64,000 nt of DNA from Synechococcus sp. Nb3U1 (GCF_021533835.1 NZ_JAKFYQ010000002.1:496001-560000), one strand, 5' to 3'; numbered from the stretch's first letter, positions 51,027 to 60,624 are shown. The notes: a model not told the origin generated them from the sequence alone. A program made the numbers and translations.

Positions 51027-53822
51027 TCAGTATCCATTGGTGAGTCTACCCACCCCGGCCAGCGCCTCAGGATAGCCAGGACGCAGCTCAACAGCCCGTT
51101 TGTAGGAGTTCACGGCCTCCTCTTTGCGGCCCAGTTGCTCGAGGATTAAGCCCCGGCCATACCAAGCATCCGCCAAACTCGGGCGCAATTCTACTGCTTT
51201 GTCAGCAGCACGGAGGGCCTCATCGAAGCGCCGCAAAGCAGACAAAGATAGGGCTTGATTGAACCAGGCCTGATAGAGGTTGCTGTTGAGTTGAGTGGCT
51301 CTCTGGCTGGCCTCGGCTGCCTTGGCGAAGTCTTGAGCCCAGATCAAGTAAGCCCCCTGATTCAACCACGAGTAGGCATTGTCGGCATCCAATTGCACGG
51401 CTCGGTTACACACAGGTCCTGCTTCCGATTGACGCCCCAATCCTACCAAAGCGGCACACCGTCCGGTAGAAGCCTCGGGGTGATCGGCGGCAATTTGCTG
51501 GGAACGCTCACAGGCAGAAAGTGCCTCTGGGAATTGTCCTAACAACACGGCTGCCATACATTTACCACTCCAAGCGGCGGCAGAATTTGGATTGGCTTCA
51601 GTGGCCCGCTCAAAGGTGACCAACGCATCCAACCCACGTCCTGTGCCAATTAAGCTGCGACCCTGATCCAAAAGGGCAACCACATCCACACCTTGTGGAG
51701 TGCTGGGAACTTGAAGCTCAGAAACTGAAGGCGGAGTCACTAGAGGCCGAACCCCTTGCAGCAGGGGGGTAAATTGTGGCACAGGTGTCGGCGAGGGTGT
51801 TGCAGATGTGGGCGTTGGAGCGGGGGTAAGTGTTGGTGTGGGAACAGGAGTGGGCGTTGGAGTAAGAGCTGGGGTTAGAGTCGGCGTTGGGGTAGGAACC
51901 GGAATCGGAGTTAGAGTGGGTTCAGGGGTCGGTGTGGGCGTTGGTGTTGCTGTTGGGGTCGGTTCAGGAGTGGGTGTTGGGGTGGGGGTAGCTTCTACCG
52001 TTGGGGTCACTTCTGGTGTAGGTGAGGGTGCTGCTGCTATCGGTTCCAAGGTCGGAGTCGGCTCGGGGGTAGCTTCTGGCGAGGGATCCGGTTCTGGTTC
52101 AGGAGTTGCGGCTACCACAAGCGGAGTGGGGGAGGGATCCGGTTCTGGGGTTTCAGGCCCAAAAACTGTCTGCATGGAGAAATACCACAGTCCTGCTCCA
52201 GCAGACCCCAAGAGCACCAAGAGCAGGCCAAACAACCAAGCTCCTTTTCCGGTGGCTGGTTTGGTTACGGCAGGAGTGGGAGAAGAGGGCGCCTTCTGAG
52301 CAGAGCTTGCTGGGGATCCTGTGGGGGATGTACGTTTTGCCTGTGTAGTGGGGATTCCGGTCTTCTGCTGTTGAGTGGGTTGGTTTGGCTTAGCTACCGG
52401 TGTTGGAGGAATGACCGATATAGAAGAATATTGAATGGTAGCAGGGATCCCTTCTGAGGGCGTAGGGCTGTCTTTTGGGTCAACACCTGGGTCAACATCG
52501 CTGCCCCCTTGAACCGGAGCTGGCTCGGAAGGTTCAGAGGAGAGGATCTCAGATGGCTGCTGCAAGGCATCTTCTAGCAGCGAAGGACTCTCTTCTCGAG
52601 CAGCAAACAAGGGAGTACCAGGGGTAACAGGCCGTGCAGGGTTAGAAGCCAGGGATCCGGAAATAGGCCCACCAGAACCATCGGAACGGGATCCCCCAGA
52701 CGCAGCCTGAGAACGGAGGGGTTGATTGGGTGTACTCACCTTGCCACTGGGGGCAGAGCCAGGCACTCCTTTTGGGGGAAGTTCAACCGTGGGGTCAGAG
52801 CGGGTGGCTGGCACAGAAGGTGGTGCTGTGTGTTTCAAAATGCGCGTGATCCAGGTGGTGATATCCGCAGCAGTTGCCCCTTCTGGCGGAGGTTGCAGTA
52901 CAGCCTCTAGGGCATTGCTTAGGGCTTGCATACTAACGGGACGTTCCTCCCGATCCTTTTCCAGACAGGCAAAGACGATCTGTTGCAAGGTCGATGGAAT
53001 GGAATGAGGCAATCGCTCTAGGGGAAGGGGCTTAGGGGGCTGATGGTTGTGGGCATCGATCCAGGCCCAAAAAGAGTCGGTTTCTGGCTCAAGCGGAGAT
53101 TGCCCCGCCAACATCTCGTAAAGCACTAACCCCAGCGAGTAAATATCGGAACGGGCATCCAATACCTTGCCGCGCAGTTGTTCGGGGGAAGCGTACTGGG
53201 CCGTGCCCAAAAATCCCAAAGCCTCCGTACCCAAGCTCAGGGTCATGTCGCTTAAGACTTTGGCAATACCAAAATCCAGCAGTTTAACGGTTTCTCCCCC
53301 CTGGCCGGAGGTGGGATCCCGGACAATGTAAATATTGCTGGGTTTGATGTCGCGGTGGATCACCCCTTTGATGGCAATGCCATCCAGCTCCCGCTCAAAA
53401 CAGTGGGCATGGTGTAATCCCGCACAAATCTGACGGGCCAAGCGCACCACCCGCTCGGGAGCCATCGGCCCCTCTTGCTTCAACATTTGGCTCAGGCTCT
53501 GTCCGACTAGGGGTGCTTCCCCTAAAAATTCCATCACCAAAAAGGGTTGATCCCCTTCTAGTCCGTAGTCCATGACCTTGATGATGTTGGGATGATTGCC
53601 CAAGAGAATACTGACCTTGGCTTCAGTGGCAAATCGTTGCAGCAATTGATCGTGAAGATGAGATTTAACCAGCAGCCTTTGGTGCAGCAATTTCACCGCC
53701 ACGGTTGCATCAAAACGTTGGGTGTCCACCGCCTGGTAGACCGCTCCCATCCCCCCTTCGCTGATTAAATGCTGCAGGCGGTAACGCTGATTGAGGATGT
53801 GGTTCTCCAGATTCAGTTGCAT
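51027..53822 (-). CDS. Membrane-spanning Ser/Thr protein kinase with external TPR domain
   Basis: 931 residues. The kinase domain (about 14-310) is complete: [11 protein letters not shown] glycine loop, Lys44, HRDIKPSN (Asp158), DFG (183-185), APE-like ASPEQ. A disordered linker is followed by one membrane helix (about 528-548), a Pro/Thr/Glu repeat stalk (about 556-685) and a C-terminal TPR domain with about six repeats (713-920). The kinase is cytoplasmic and the TPR part is outside, so TPRs may sense an external protein. The gene is divergent from remA with 328 bp between. Confidence 0.92.
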   Translation of the reverse strand: MQLNLENHILNQRYRLQHLISEGGMGAVYQAVDTQRFDATVAVKLLHQRLLVKSHLHDQLLQRFATEAKVSILLGNHPNIIKVMDYGLEGDQPFLVMEFLGEAPLVGQSLSQMLKQEGPMAPERVVRLARQICAGLHHAHCFERELDGIAIKGVIHRDIKPSNIYIVRDPTSGQGGETVKLLDFGIAKVLSDMTLSLGTEALGFLGTAQYASPEQLRGKVLDARSDIYSLGLVLYEMLAGQSPLEPETDSFWAWIDAHNHQPPKPLPLERLPHSIPSTLQQIVFACLEKDREERPVSMQALSNALEAVLQPPPEGATAADITTWITRILKHTAPPSVPATRSDPTVELPPKGVPGSAPSGKVSTPNQPLRSQAASGGSRSDGSGGPISGSLASNPARPVTPGTPLFAAREESPSLLEDALQQPSEILSSEPSEPAPVQGGSDVDPGVDPKDSPTPSEGIPATIQYSSISVIPPTPVAKPNQPTQQQKTGIPTTQAKRTSPTGSPASSAQKAPSSPTPAVTKPATGKGAWLFGLLLVLLGSAGAGLWYFSMQTVFGPETPEPDPSPTPLVVAATPEPEPDPSPEATPEPTPTLEPIAAAPSPTPEVTPTVEATPTPTPTPEPTPTATPTPTPTPEPTLTPIPVPTPTPTLTPALTPTPTPVPTPTLTPAPTPTSATPSPTPVPQFTPLLQGVRPLVTPPSVSELQVPSTPQGVDVVALLDQGRSLIGTGRGLDALVTFERATEANPNSAAAWSGKCMAAVLLGQFPEALSACERSQQIAADHPEASTGRCAALVGLGRQSEAGPVCNRAVQLDADNAYSWLNQGAYLIWAQDFAKAAEASQRATQLNSNLYQAWFNQALSLSALRRFDEALRAADKAVELRPSLADAWYGRGLILEQLGRKEEAVNSYKRAVELRPGYPEALAGVGRLTNGY

Positions 53823-54150
53823 GGTCTTGACCTGATTGGATCCGATGAGGGCGGGTTGCCTTGTGAGCAGTTTCTCGCAGGCTCGCTTTCAAGAGGGGAT
53901 GGCGAGATCTTGTTTTCACTTACCCGCAAGCATAATGCTGTCTTATTAACTGGAACAGTGATCAAGGTCGCATTTCAAAACTTTGTATTTCCTACGTTTT
54001 TGTGCATGGAGGGATCCCTGCCAGCATCGTCCCACAGGATCCCCACAAGTTACCAATGATTCTCCTTCGTCCGTAAAGATGCTGATTAGTAGTTTTATTT
54101 GCTACTTTTATGGAGAGCCTGGATCCCAGTTCCTGCCTACCCACTAGCCT
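53823..54150. other. Divergent promoter region, kinase and remA
   Basis: 328 bp without a supported gene. It carries the promoters for the kinase (minus) and remA (plus). AT-rich stretches around 53940-54000 and 54080-54110 (AGTAGTTTTATTTGCTACTT) are the likely places. No repeat or hairpin stood out. Confidence 0.5.
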
Positions 54151-54420
54151 ATGGATACCCGCCTGATTAACATTGGCTTTGGCAACATTGTTGCTGCCGG
54201 ACGTGTGATTGCCATTGTCAGCCCCGAGTCTGCTCCCATCAAACGCATCATCAGCGATGCCCGCGAGCGAGGTCAGTTGGTGGATGCCACCTATGGTCGC
54301 CGTACCCGTGCTGTGATCATCACTGATTCCGGGCACATCATCCTGTCTGCGATCCAACCGGAAACCGTGGCCAACCGCTTCCTGACCGCCAAGCTCGGAT
54401 TGCCAGAGGAGCCCGATTAA
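54151..54420 (+). CDS. remA: RemA-family regulator (DUF370)
   Basis: 89 residues, nearly all conserved: [70 protein letters not shown]. This is the RemA/DUF370 family. In Bacillus RemA forms DNA-binding rings that activate biofilm-matrix genes; cyanobacterial function is unproven. Translation starts at ATG 54151. No matrix operon lies nearby. Confidence 0.92.
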   Translation: MDTRLINIGFGNIVAAGRVIAIVSPESAPIKRIISDARERGQLVDATYGRRTRAVIITDSGHIILSAIQPETVANRFLTAKLGLPEEPD

Positions 54421-54462
54421 ATGGCGTCAGTGCTGGCTTTTGAGGGATCCTTGGCAAACCAT

Positions 54463-55248
54463 TCAAGCCTGAAGAGCAACAATAACCGGCGTATGATCGC
54501 TGGGTTTTTCCGCCCGTCGTGGCTCAACATCTATCCAACAGGCGTTGGCTTTCTCGTACAAGTCCGCAGTGAGATAATGATGATCAATTCGCCAACCTCG
54601 ATTGCGCTGAAACCCGCCGGAACGATAGTCCCACCAGCTAAAGTAACCGGAATCCCCCGTAAACTTACGGAACGCATCTTGAAACCCCAAAGCCAGGATC
54701 TCTCGTAGGGCTTGTCGCTCTGGCTCTGAAGCCATGATTTCTCCGGCTTTCTTGGGATCATAGATATCTCGATCTTCGAGGGCAATGTTGAAATCTCCGC
54801 AGATCAGCATCGGCTCCCCTCGGTTAAGGGCAACGGTGAGGTAATTCTTGAGCCGTGCTAGCCACCGTAATTTGTAGGTATACTTATCGGATCCCACCTC
54901 GGAACCATTGGGCACATACAAGTTAAGAATGCGGATCCCGTGATGGATAGCGCCGATCACCCGCTTTTGCTCGTCTAAATGGTCAACAGAAGGGAGCAGC
55001 GAGACAAACCCCCGCTCCACCTTTTCCAAGGGATCCCGGCTGATCAAAGCCACGCCGTTGTAGGATTTTTGCCCATACACCTCCACATGAAAGCCCCGCT
55101 CCTCAAAGGCTGCTCGGGGAAAGTCTTCATCCACCACCTTGGTTTCCTGCAAGCAGAGCACATCCAGGGATCCCTGACGGTCCAACCAAGCCAAGACTTG
55201 TTCTAGCCGAGTGCGAATGGAGTTCACGTTCCAGGTGGCAATTTGCAT
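54463..55248 (-). CDS. xth: Exodeoxyribonuclease III
   Basis: 261 residues. IATWNVNSIRTRLEQVL, LCLQETKV (metal Glu), GDFNIAL (Asp/Asn), WRIDHHYLT and a terminal SDHTPVIV (Asp-His) form the endonuclease/exonuclease/phosphatase active site of Xth. It repairs abasic sites and oxidised 3' ends in DNA. It begins 9 bp after the stop of the GTP cyclohydrolase-like gene on the same strand, so the two are cotranscribed. Confidence 0.95.
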   Translation of the reverse strand: MQIATWNVNSIRTRLEQVLAWLDRQGSLDVLCLQETKVVDEDFPRAAFEERGFHVEVYGQKSYNGVALISRDPLEKVERGFVSLLPSVDHLDEQKRVIGAIHHGIRILNLYVPNGSEVGSDKYTYKLRWLARLKNYLTVALNRGEPMLICGDFNIALEDRDIYDPKKAGEIMASEPERQALREILALGFQDAFRKFTGDSGYFSWWDYRSGGFQRNRGWRIDHHYLTADLYEKANACWIDVEPRRAEKPSDHTPVIVALQA

Positions 55249-55257
55249 GGATCCTGC

Positions 55258-56517
55258 TCACTCCACCAAGGCTCGTCCTTTGGTTTGGGCCAGTCGCTCT
55301 GCATCCGGCACCTCGCCTTCGGTATAGTAACCAGCAGCTTTTTTGGCCTCGATCTCCACGCGAGCATCCGCCGGGATCAATTCTTCTGGGATGGGCACCC
55401 GCTTTACCACCTCAATGCCGGAGCTAGTGATAGCCCGATACTTCAGGTCGCTCATGGAAATCAGGCGGTCGATGCGGGTGATGCCCAGCCAATGGAGCAC
55501 ATCCGGCATCAACTCCTGAAAGCGCATATCCTGCACCCCTGCCACACATTCGGTACGGGTGAAGTAGGCATCGGCCCGATCCCCTCCCTCCTGACGTTTG
55601 CGAGCGTTGTAGACCAGAAACTTAGTCACTTCTCCTAGAGCACGGCCCTCTTTGCGCAGGTACACAATTACCCCAGCTCCACCTGCTTGTGCCGTTTTAA
55701 TGCATTCCTCGATGCCATGCACTAGATAGGGACGGCAGGTACAAATATCCGAACCAAACACATCCGATCCATTGCATTCATCGTGAACCCGCACGGTGAG
55801 GGGTAGAGCCGAATCAGTGATAGCGGCCACTTGCCCAACGATGTACACCGTCTGACCTCCGATGGGGGGCAAAAAGACCGACAGATCCGAGCGGGTCACC
55901 AATTCTGGGAACATCCCCCCGGTTTGTTCGAAGAGAGTACGTCGCAGCAGGCTTTCGCTCACCTGAAGCCGTTTGGCCATGCCTGGCAAATACCAGACCG
56001 GTTCAATCGCCGCTTTGGTCACCACTAGGTCGCCATTTTCTTTCAAGATCTGGCCATCCACCTGTAACCGCCCCTTGACCACCGCCTCCTGCAGCTCCGG
56101 CATGTTGATGTGGGCCTGGGTGATGGCAATGGTGGGGCGAATATCGTAGCCCTGGGCATAAAAGGGGGCAAAGGCTTCTCCCACAGTCGCTCCCCAGGGA
56201 TCCAAAGACACGATCCGATCCGGATCCCCCCAGCTGGCATAGGGGCCAATGGATACCACCGGGGCGGTATTGGTCAAATCGGCGCGGTGATCCGCCTGTA
56301 AGGCTCCACTGGCCACTGCCAAGGCCCGATAAAGCGCATAGGCCCCCGAATGGGTTCCAATCACATTGCGATGGGCAGGGTTAGTCAGGCTACCCACCAC
56401 TGGGCCACGCTGTAGCGGATCAAGGGATCCCCAGCGGATCGGCTGGGTTTGCGCCCCATAGGGGGAGGGATGGGAGGTGAGGACGATGTGACGGGGACGG
56501 GAGGAAGGTTCGACCAT
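55258..56517 (-). CDS. URC1-type GTP cyclohydrolase II
   Basis: 419 residues, about twice the length of RibA. The C-terminal part is RibA-like: VRVHDECNGSDVFGSDICTC supplies the zinc cysteines C248, C259 and C261, followed by VIYLRKEGRALGE-type loop. The N-terminal 200 residues and the SDLKYRAITSSGIEVVKRVPIPEELIP segment are typical of URC1, the uracil-catabolism branch, rather than riboflavin RibA. It lies upstream of xth. The link to cytosine deaminase in this window is suggestive but not proof of a pathway. Confidence 0.75.
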   Translation of the reverse strand: MVEPSSRPRHIVLTSHPSPYGAQTQPIRWGSLDPLQRGPVVGSLTNPAHRNVIGTHSGAYALYRALAVASGALQADHRADLTNTAPVVSIGPYASWGDPDRIVSLDPWGATVGEAFAPFYAQGYDIRPTIAITQAHINMPELQEAVVKGRLQVDGQILKENGDLVVTKAAIEPVWYLPGMAKRLQVSESLLRRTLFEQTGGMFPELVTRSDLSVFLPPIGGQTVYIVGQVAAITDSALPLTVRVHDECNGSDVFGSDICTCRPYLVHGIEECIKTAQAGGAGVIVYLRKEGRALGEVTKFLVYNARKRQEGGDRADAYFTRTECVAGVQDMRFQELMPDVLHWLGITRIDRLISMSDLKYRAITSSGIEVVKRVPIPEELIPADARVEIEAKKAAGYYTEGEVPDAERLAQTKGRALVE

Positions 56518-56595
56518 AGCCCAAATGTTGGGGAAAACAGCATTTTAGGCGATCCCCAGCCGTTTCGAGACAGCACCAGTCGCCGTTTCGGCAGC

Positions 56596-57315
56596 CTAAT
56601 CCACCATTTTGGCCAACCCCAGGGGGCGGATCCCTTCCGGTGAAATCTCGAAGCGGTAAGGCAACATTTCCACCCCCGCCTGTACTGCCTGCCGAAACAA
56701 CTGAGCGTAGCGGGGATCCCGGTCTTCGCCAGGGGAAAATTCTGTGCAGTCACCGCGGTTGATCAAGTAGAGCAACAGGGCCCGGTGCCCCTGTTGGCGC
56801 ACCTGCATTAACTCCTCCAGGTGTTTTTGGCCGCGGGTGGTCACCGTATCCGGGAATAGAGCCTGGGATCCCCTAGCCCAGGTGGTATTTTTAATCTCCA
56901 GATAGGCTGAGCCAGATTCTCCGGCCAGCAGAAAGTCAATTTTGCTCTTGCCATAGGCCACCTCCCGTTGCCAGCGAGAAAAGCCAGTTAATTGCGGGAA
57001 CCACCCCTGTTCCAATCCCCACGCCACCAGCCGGTTAGGTAAACTCGTATTGATCCCGACCCATACCCCATCGACGTGGATCATTTCCCAGGTGTAGGCC
57101 AGCTTCCGCTTCGGATCGCTGTGGTGGGAAAGGTACACCGGTGCACCCACCTGACACACCCCACTCATCGGCCCCGTGTTCGGACAATGGGCTGTGACCC
57201 GTTCACCGTTCGCCAGCTCCACATCAGCAAAAAATCGTTTGTAGCGGCTTAGCAACACCCCTGGATGCAACGGGGTCGGGAAGCGGTAGGGGGCTTGTGG
57301 ATTCCTGGACTGCAT
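56596..57315 (-). CDS. sfsA: SfsA family protein
   Basis: 239 residues: LLSRYKRFFADVELANGERVTAHCPNTG, VGINTSLPNRL, KIDFLLAGESGSAYLEIKNTTW and GHRALLLYLINRGDCTEFSP are the conserved SfsA motifs (a PD-(D/E)XK-like nuclease fold with DF..E.K). E. coli SfsA affects sugar fermentation genes; the molecular job remains uncertain. It is 78 bp upstream of the URC1-type gene on the same strand. Confidence 0.92.
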   Translation of the reverse strand: MQSRNPQAPYRFPTPLHPGVLLSRYKRFFADVELANGERVTAHCPNTGPMSGVCQVGAPVYLSHHSDPKRKLAYTWEMIHVDGVWVGINTSLPNRLVAWGLEQGWFPQLTGFSRWQREVAYGKSKIDFLLAGESGSAYLEIKNTTWARGSQALFPDTVTTRGQKHLEELMQVRQQGHRALLLYLINRGDCTEFSPGEDRDPRYAQLFRQAVQAGVEMLPYRFEISPEGIRPLGLAKMVD

Positions 57316-57528
57316 CGGTAAAGGTCATCCTCATAAAATAGGTTATCCAATAGGTATTTTTTCTATAGGATTTTGGAAATCTTCTCTCGGATCCCTCTTC
57401 CTGCGCTAGGGTGAAGGACGTGTCTCAGGGTCTGAGGCCCGCTGTATTTGCCCTCTATCCTCATTTAATAACCCTTAATAACCCTTTTTTTTCTGCCCCT
57501 TTGTTAAAACCTGGAGAAGAAACCCCGA

Positions 57529-58125
57529 ATGCTGCGTCTTGAGCCTGATCCCGGCTTTCAGTCTGCGGATCCCTTGCAGGACAACCGTGGACGTGTAGCC
57601 ATATTCATCGATGGATCCAACCTTTTCTATGCGGCCCTGCAACTTGGCATTGAGATCGACTACACCCGCCTACTCAAGACTTTGAGTGGCCGTTCTCCCC
57701 TCTTACGTTCATTTTTTTACACAGGCGTAGACCGCAACAATGAAAAGCAGCAGGGCTTTTTGCTCTGGATGCGCCGCAATGGCTATCGCGTGGTCACCAA
57801 AGACCTGACTCAACTGCCCGATGGCTCCAAAAAGGCCAATCTGGATGTAGAAATTGCCGTGGATATGCTGTCTTTGGTGCGTTGGTATGAGACCGCCGTG
57901 CTGGTGAGCGGCGATGGGGATTTGGCCTATGCGGTCAACGCCGTCAGCTACCAGGGGGTACGGGTGGAAGTGGTTAGCTTACGCTCTATGACCAGCGATC
58001 AACTGATCAACCTGGCGGATCGCTACATCGATCTAGAATCGCTCAAAGACCAAATCAAGAAAACCAATCGCCCTTCTTATCTATACCGACCAGGGTTCAC
58101 CACCGACGAGGAGGACGAAGGATGA
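57529..58125 (+). CDS. LabA-like NYN-domain protein
   Basis: 198 residues. VAIFIDGSNLFYAALQLGI is the NYN nuclease opening, KKANLDVEIAVDMLSLV and VLVSGDGDLAYAVNAV carry the further acidic residues. These fit the LabA/DUF88 family. LabA takes part in the circadian output of Synechococcus elongatus; other members are nucleases. The head (1-21) is variable. The 109-bp repeat copy C begins 29 bp after the stop. Confidence 0.88.
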   Translation: MLRLEPDPGFQSADPLQDNRGRVAIFIDGSNLFYAALQLGIEIDYTRLLKTLSGRSPLLRSFFYTGVDRNNEKQQGFLLWMRRNGYRVVTKDLTQLPDGSKKANLDVEIAVDMLSLVRWYETAVLVSGDGDLAYAVNAVSYQGVRVEVVSLRSMTSDQLINLADRYIDLESLKDQIKKTNRPSYLYRPGFTTDEEDEG

Positions 58126-58154
58126 ACTCCTACCTCTGGTTGTCAGCTTCTTCT

Positions 58155-58263
58155 TCACGGCCTTGTCCGATTTTACACAGGCCCTTGAGCTAGGCAAAAA
58201 ATCTTATGGGGCAAGGGATTGACCTGAATTTGCTGTATTAGATAACGCTGGAAAAGGCTGTCA
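58155..58263 (+). mobile_element. 109-bp MITE-like repeat, copy C
   Basis: Ungapped match to copy A (83 of 109 bases identical by hand) and to copy B. The ends are TCACGGCCTTGTCC and GGAAAAGGCTGTCA, slightly worn versions of the perfect 14-base terminal repeats of copy B. The right end runs into the coding part of the minus-strand methyltransferase gene and supplies its last codons and TAA stop. Confidence 0.78.
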
Positions 58264-58897
58264 ATTCTGGTTTCCTTTCTAGATCAGGGATCGCAATGCC
58301 TCGATAGAGGTAGCCGATAAACTTCGGCTGATTGGGCATGTAAAACTGCTCTAGCTCCTCAAACTGGAACCCTGCCCCTCGAATCAACTGGGCCATATCC
58401 CGATTCAGGTTGCAGCCATCTGCGATCACCTTCTGAATGGGGTTAAGGCGATGTTGCCATCTTTGAATCTGGGGATCCCTGCTGAGGCCGTGTTCGAGAA
58501 AAAACAACTTGCCCCCCACCCGCAGCACCCGCTGAATTTCCTGCAAAGCCCTGGCCAAATCGGGAATGCTACACAGCGTCCAGGTACTGACCACACTGTC
58601 AAAGCTTTGATTCGGAAAAGGTAGTTGTTGTGCATCCACCACTTGCCAATCGACTGCAATGGAGGAACAAGCCATACGTCGGCGAGCCAGGGATCCCATG
58701 CCGGGGTTGGGATCCACCACCGTGATGGTCTGGATGTGCTCTGGGTAATGGGAGAGGTTGAGACCGGTGCCAAACCCAATCTCTAGAACGATCCCCCGCA
58801 CATTAGCCAGAAGCTCCCGCCGATAGCGCCCTACCAGCTCTCCAGAGAGGGATAGATCCAATAGACGCGGAAAGATCACCCGACGGTAGATATTCAT
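58238..58897 (-). CDS. SAM-dependent methyltransferase, class I
   Basis: 219 residues from ATG 58895-58897. VLEIGFGTGLNLSHYP is motif I, VVDPNPGM motif II, DAQQLPFPNQSFDSVVSTWTLCSI the later motifs and LRVGGKLFFLEHG the end of the fold. This is the UbiE/Methyltransf_11 type. The start overlaps the stop of the ureohydrolase-like gene by four bases (ATGA), so translation is coupled. The last seven residues (TAFSSVI) and the stop come from repeat copy C. Substrate unknown. Confidence 0.87.
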   Translation of the reverse strand: MNIYRRVIFPRLLDLSLSGELVGRYRRELLANVRGIVLEIGFGTGLNLSHYPEHIQTITVVDPNPGMGSLARRRMACSSIAVDWQVVDAQQLPFPNQSFDSVVSTWTLCSIPDLARALQEIQRVLRVGGKLFFLEHGLSRDPQIQRWQHRLNPIQKVIADGCNLNRDMAQLIRGAGFQFEELEQFYMPNQPKFIGYLYRGIAIPDLERKPELTAFSSVI

Positions 58898-59754
58898 GCC
58901 GAAGCGGTTTGAGGTTGAGTTGTTGCCCCAAGGGAATGGCAGCCGTGGCAGGCCAGCAACCAATTGAGCAGGCGGGCCACAGCACGAGCGGTTTGTCGTG
59001 TTGAGGATCCCACCGCCACCCCTCCCAGCGAAAGGCCGACCACATTGCGGGCGGCAAAGACAGCCTCACAAGTTTGCAACAGTTGGAACCAACTCAAGCC
59101 TCCTGGCTCCGGGTGATGCACCGCCTCCACCAAGGAAGGATCCAACACATTGCAGTCCAGCACCCAAAAAACCGGCTGATCCGGCAGTGCCTCCACCACC
59201 TGTTGCGGCTCCCAGCTATCTTGTGCCCAGAATATCGGGCTGTGATGGTTTTTCAGCCATTCATAGGCGCGGGCACTGCCACTGCGTAGCCCCACATGCA
59301 CCACCGGCATTTTGTGCTGGTAGAGCAACTCCACCCAGGCCGCACTGCCATAGCCCATATCTTGATCCGGCTGGGTCATTTCCGGAGAGGGCATCAGGTT
59401 GGCATGGGCACTGCAATGCACCACACTCAAGTTGGGGTGATGCTTCCAGAGAGCCCGAATCGCTCCCCAACTGGCGGAGAGTACCGAAGGCAAAAGCACC
59501 GGCCATTGTTGTCGTCGCCAAGCCTGAGTGACCGCTGCCTCACACATGCTGTAGGGAGGTTCATCCACCAGCCCCGACAATTGCGCCACCGCCAAGCTAT
59601 CCACATCGATCCCCAGTCTGGGCTCAAAGGCACACAGGTCTGAACCGGCATTGAGAATCGCCATCGGTGCCTGAGTATCATTGCCGAAAGCAGTCGGAAT
59701 CAGAACGATTCTGGCATTGGATTGGGAGCTGGGATGGAGTGACCACCGGGCCAT
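58894..59754 (-). CDS. Ureohydrolase-fold protein with lost metal ligands
   Basis: 286 residues. The arginase/agmatinase scaffold is recognisable: VVHCSAHANLM stands where DAHxD normally lies (residues 115-119), WVLDCNVLDPSLVEAVHHPEPGGLS matches the DxDxxDP...PGGLS block, and FAARNVVGLSLGG the end. Yet SAHAN replaces DAHxD, DCN replaces DxD and the upstream GGxHS motif is absent, so the two-manganese site is broken. It is probably a non-catalytic or changed-function protein. It is cotranscribed with the methyltransferase through a four-base overlap. Confidence 0.7.
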   Translation of the reverse strand: MARWSLHPSSQSNARIVLIPTAFGNDTQAPMAILNAGSDLCAFEPRLGIDVDSLAVAQLSGLVDEPPYSMCEAAVTQAWRRQQWPVLLPSVLSASWGAIRALWKHHPNLSVVHCSAHANLMPSPEMTQPDQDMGYGSAAWVELLYQHKMPVVHVGLRSGSARAYEWLKNHHSPIFWAQDSWEPQQVVEALPDQPVFWVLDCNVLDPSLVEAVHHPEPGGLSWFQLLQTCEAVFAARNVVGLSLGGVAVGSSTRQTARAVARLLNWLLACHGCHSLGATTQPQTASA

Positions 59755-59987
59755 AGGCGTTGATCCTTTACCAGAACATCACTTGTTTCTGTCACCTGTT
59801 TCTATTTCTATAGTGACTCACTGGGCGGGCCGGGAGCCCTCTCGAAGCAGGATGGATCTGCTACGAAAGATTACAGTTCCCAAGTGGGTCTGGGGTCAAA
59901 AATCGGGTCGGTGGTAGATTCAAAGTGCTCCGCGCCGCAACCACAAACGCGGCCTGGACAACGCAAACAACAACGAGAAGGTAGGCT

Positions 59988-60422
59988 ATGGCTGTGATGG
60001 AAGGCGATCCCCGTCAGGGGGCTACGTTGCCCCTATTTGGGGGATCCACCGGAGGGCTGTTGAGCGCAGCCGAAACCGAAGAAAAATACGTGATCACTTG
60101 GACAGGCAAGCCAGGGCAAGTGTTTGAAATGCCCACAGGCGGCGCTGCCGAAATGGTGGAGGGCAAAAATTTCCTCACCTTGGCTCGCAAAGAACAATGC
60201 CTGGCTCTAGGGGCTCAGTTGATCTCTGACTACAAGATCAAGGACCACCAAATCTTCCGCATTCCCGCAGGTGGGGATCCGGTGCTGGTGCATCCCAAGG
60301 ATGGCGTTTTCCCTGAGAAGGCCAACGAAGGCCGAGACACTGTTGGCAAAGTCGATCACAACATCGGCAAAAACAAAGAGCCAATCAGCTACAAATTCAC
60401 CCCTCAGAAACCCTGGGACTAG
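59988..60422 (+). CDS. psaD: Photosystem I subunit II (PsaD)
   Basis: 144 residues: [59 protein letters not shown] and [28 protein letters not shown] are near-universal PsaD sequences. It sits on the stromal face of photosystem I and docks ferredoxin. The ATG at 59988 was used; the ATG at 60000 (MEGD) is also possible. A strong terminator follows at 60469-60495, and the 233-bp leader suggests a regulated monocistronic gene. Confidence 0.97.
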   Translation: MAVMEGDPRQGATLPLFGGSTGGLLSAAETEEKYVITWTGKPGQVFEMPTGGAAEMVEGKNFLTLARKEQCLALGAQLISDYKIKDHQIFRIPAGGDPVLVHPKDGVFPEKANEGRDTVGKVDHNIGKNKEPISYKFTPQKPWD

Positions 60423-60468
60423 TCTCCACCCTAGCTGGATTAGGCTTTGGTTACTACGTTTGCTGTAG

Positions 60469-60495
60469 ATCCCCTGGCTCAGCCAGGGGATTTTT
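60469..60495 (+). terminator. psaD intrinsic terminator
   Basis: ATCCCCTGGCT (60469-60479) pairs perfectly with AGCCAGGGGAT (60481-60491) around a one-base loop (the tip will open in practice), followed by TTTTTCG. A classical Rho-independent terminator 47 bp after the psaD stop. Confidence 0.9.
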
Positions 60496-60624
60496 CGTGG
60501 CAGCAGGAGGTACAAACAAACAAAAAGCTCCAACCCAAACAGAGCTGGAGCTGAACCCAAAAGCGGTGGGGATCCGGCTGGGTGTGCAGGGATCCCTCAA
60601 TCCAAAATCAGGCAAAAATCAGAC

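Noticed and set aside
51808-52299. 163-residue Gly/Val repeat frame
   Set aside because: It is the antisense of the Pro/Thr stalk of the Ser/Thr kinase, so the repeats are a reflection of that region.
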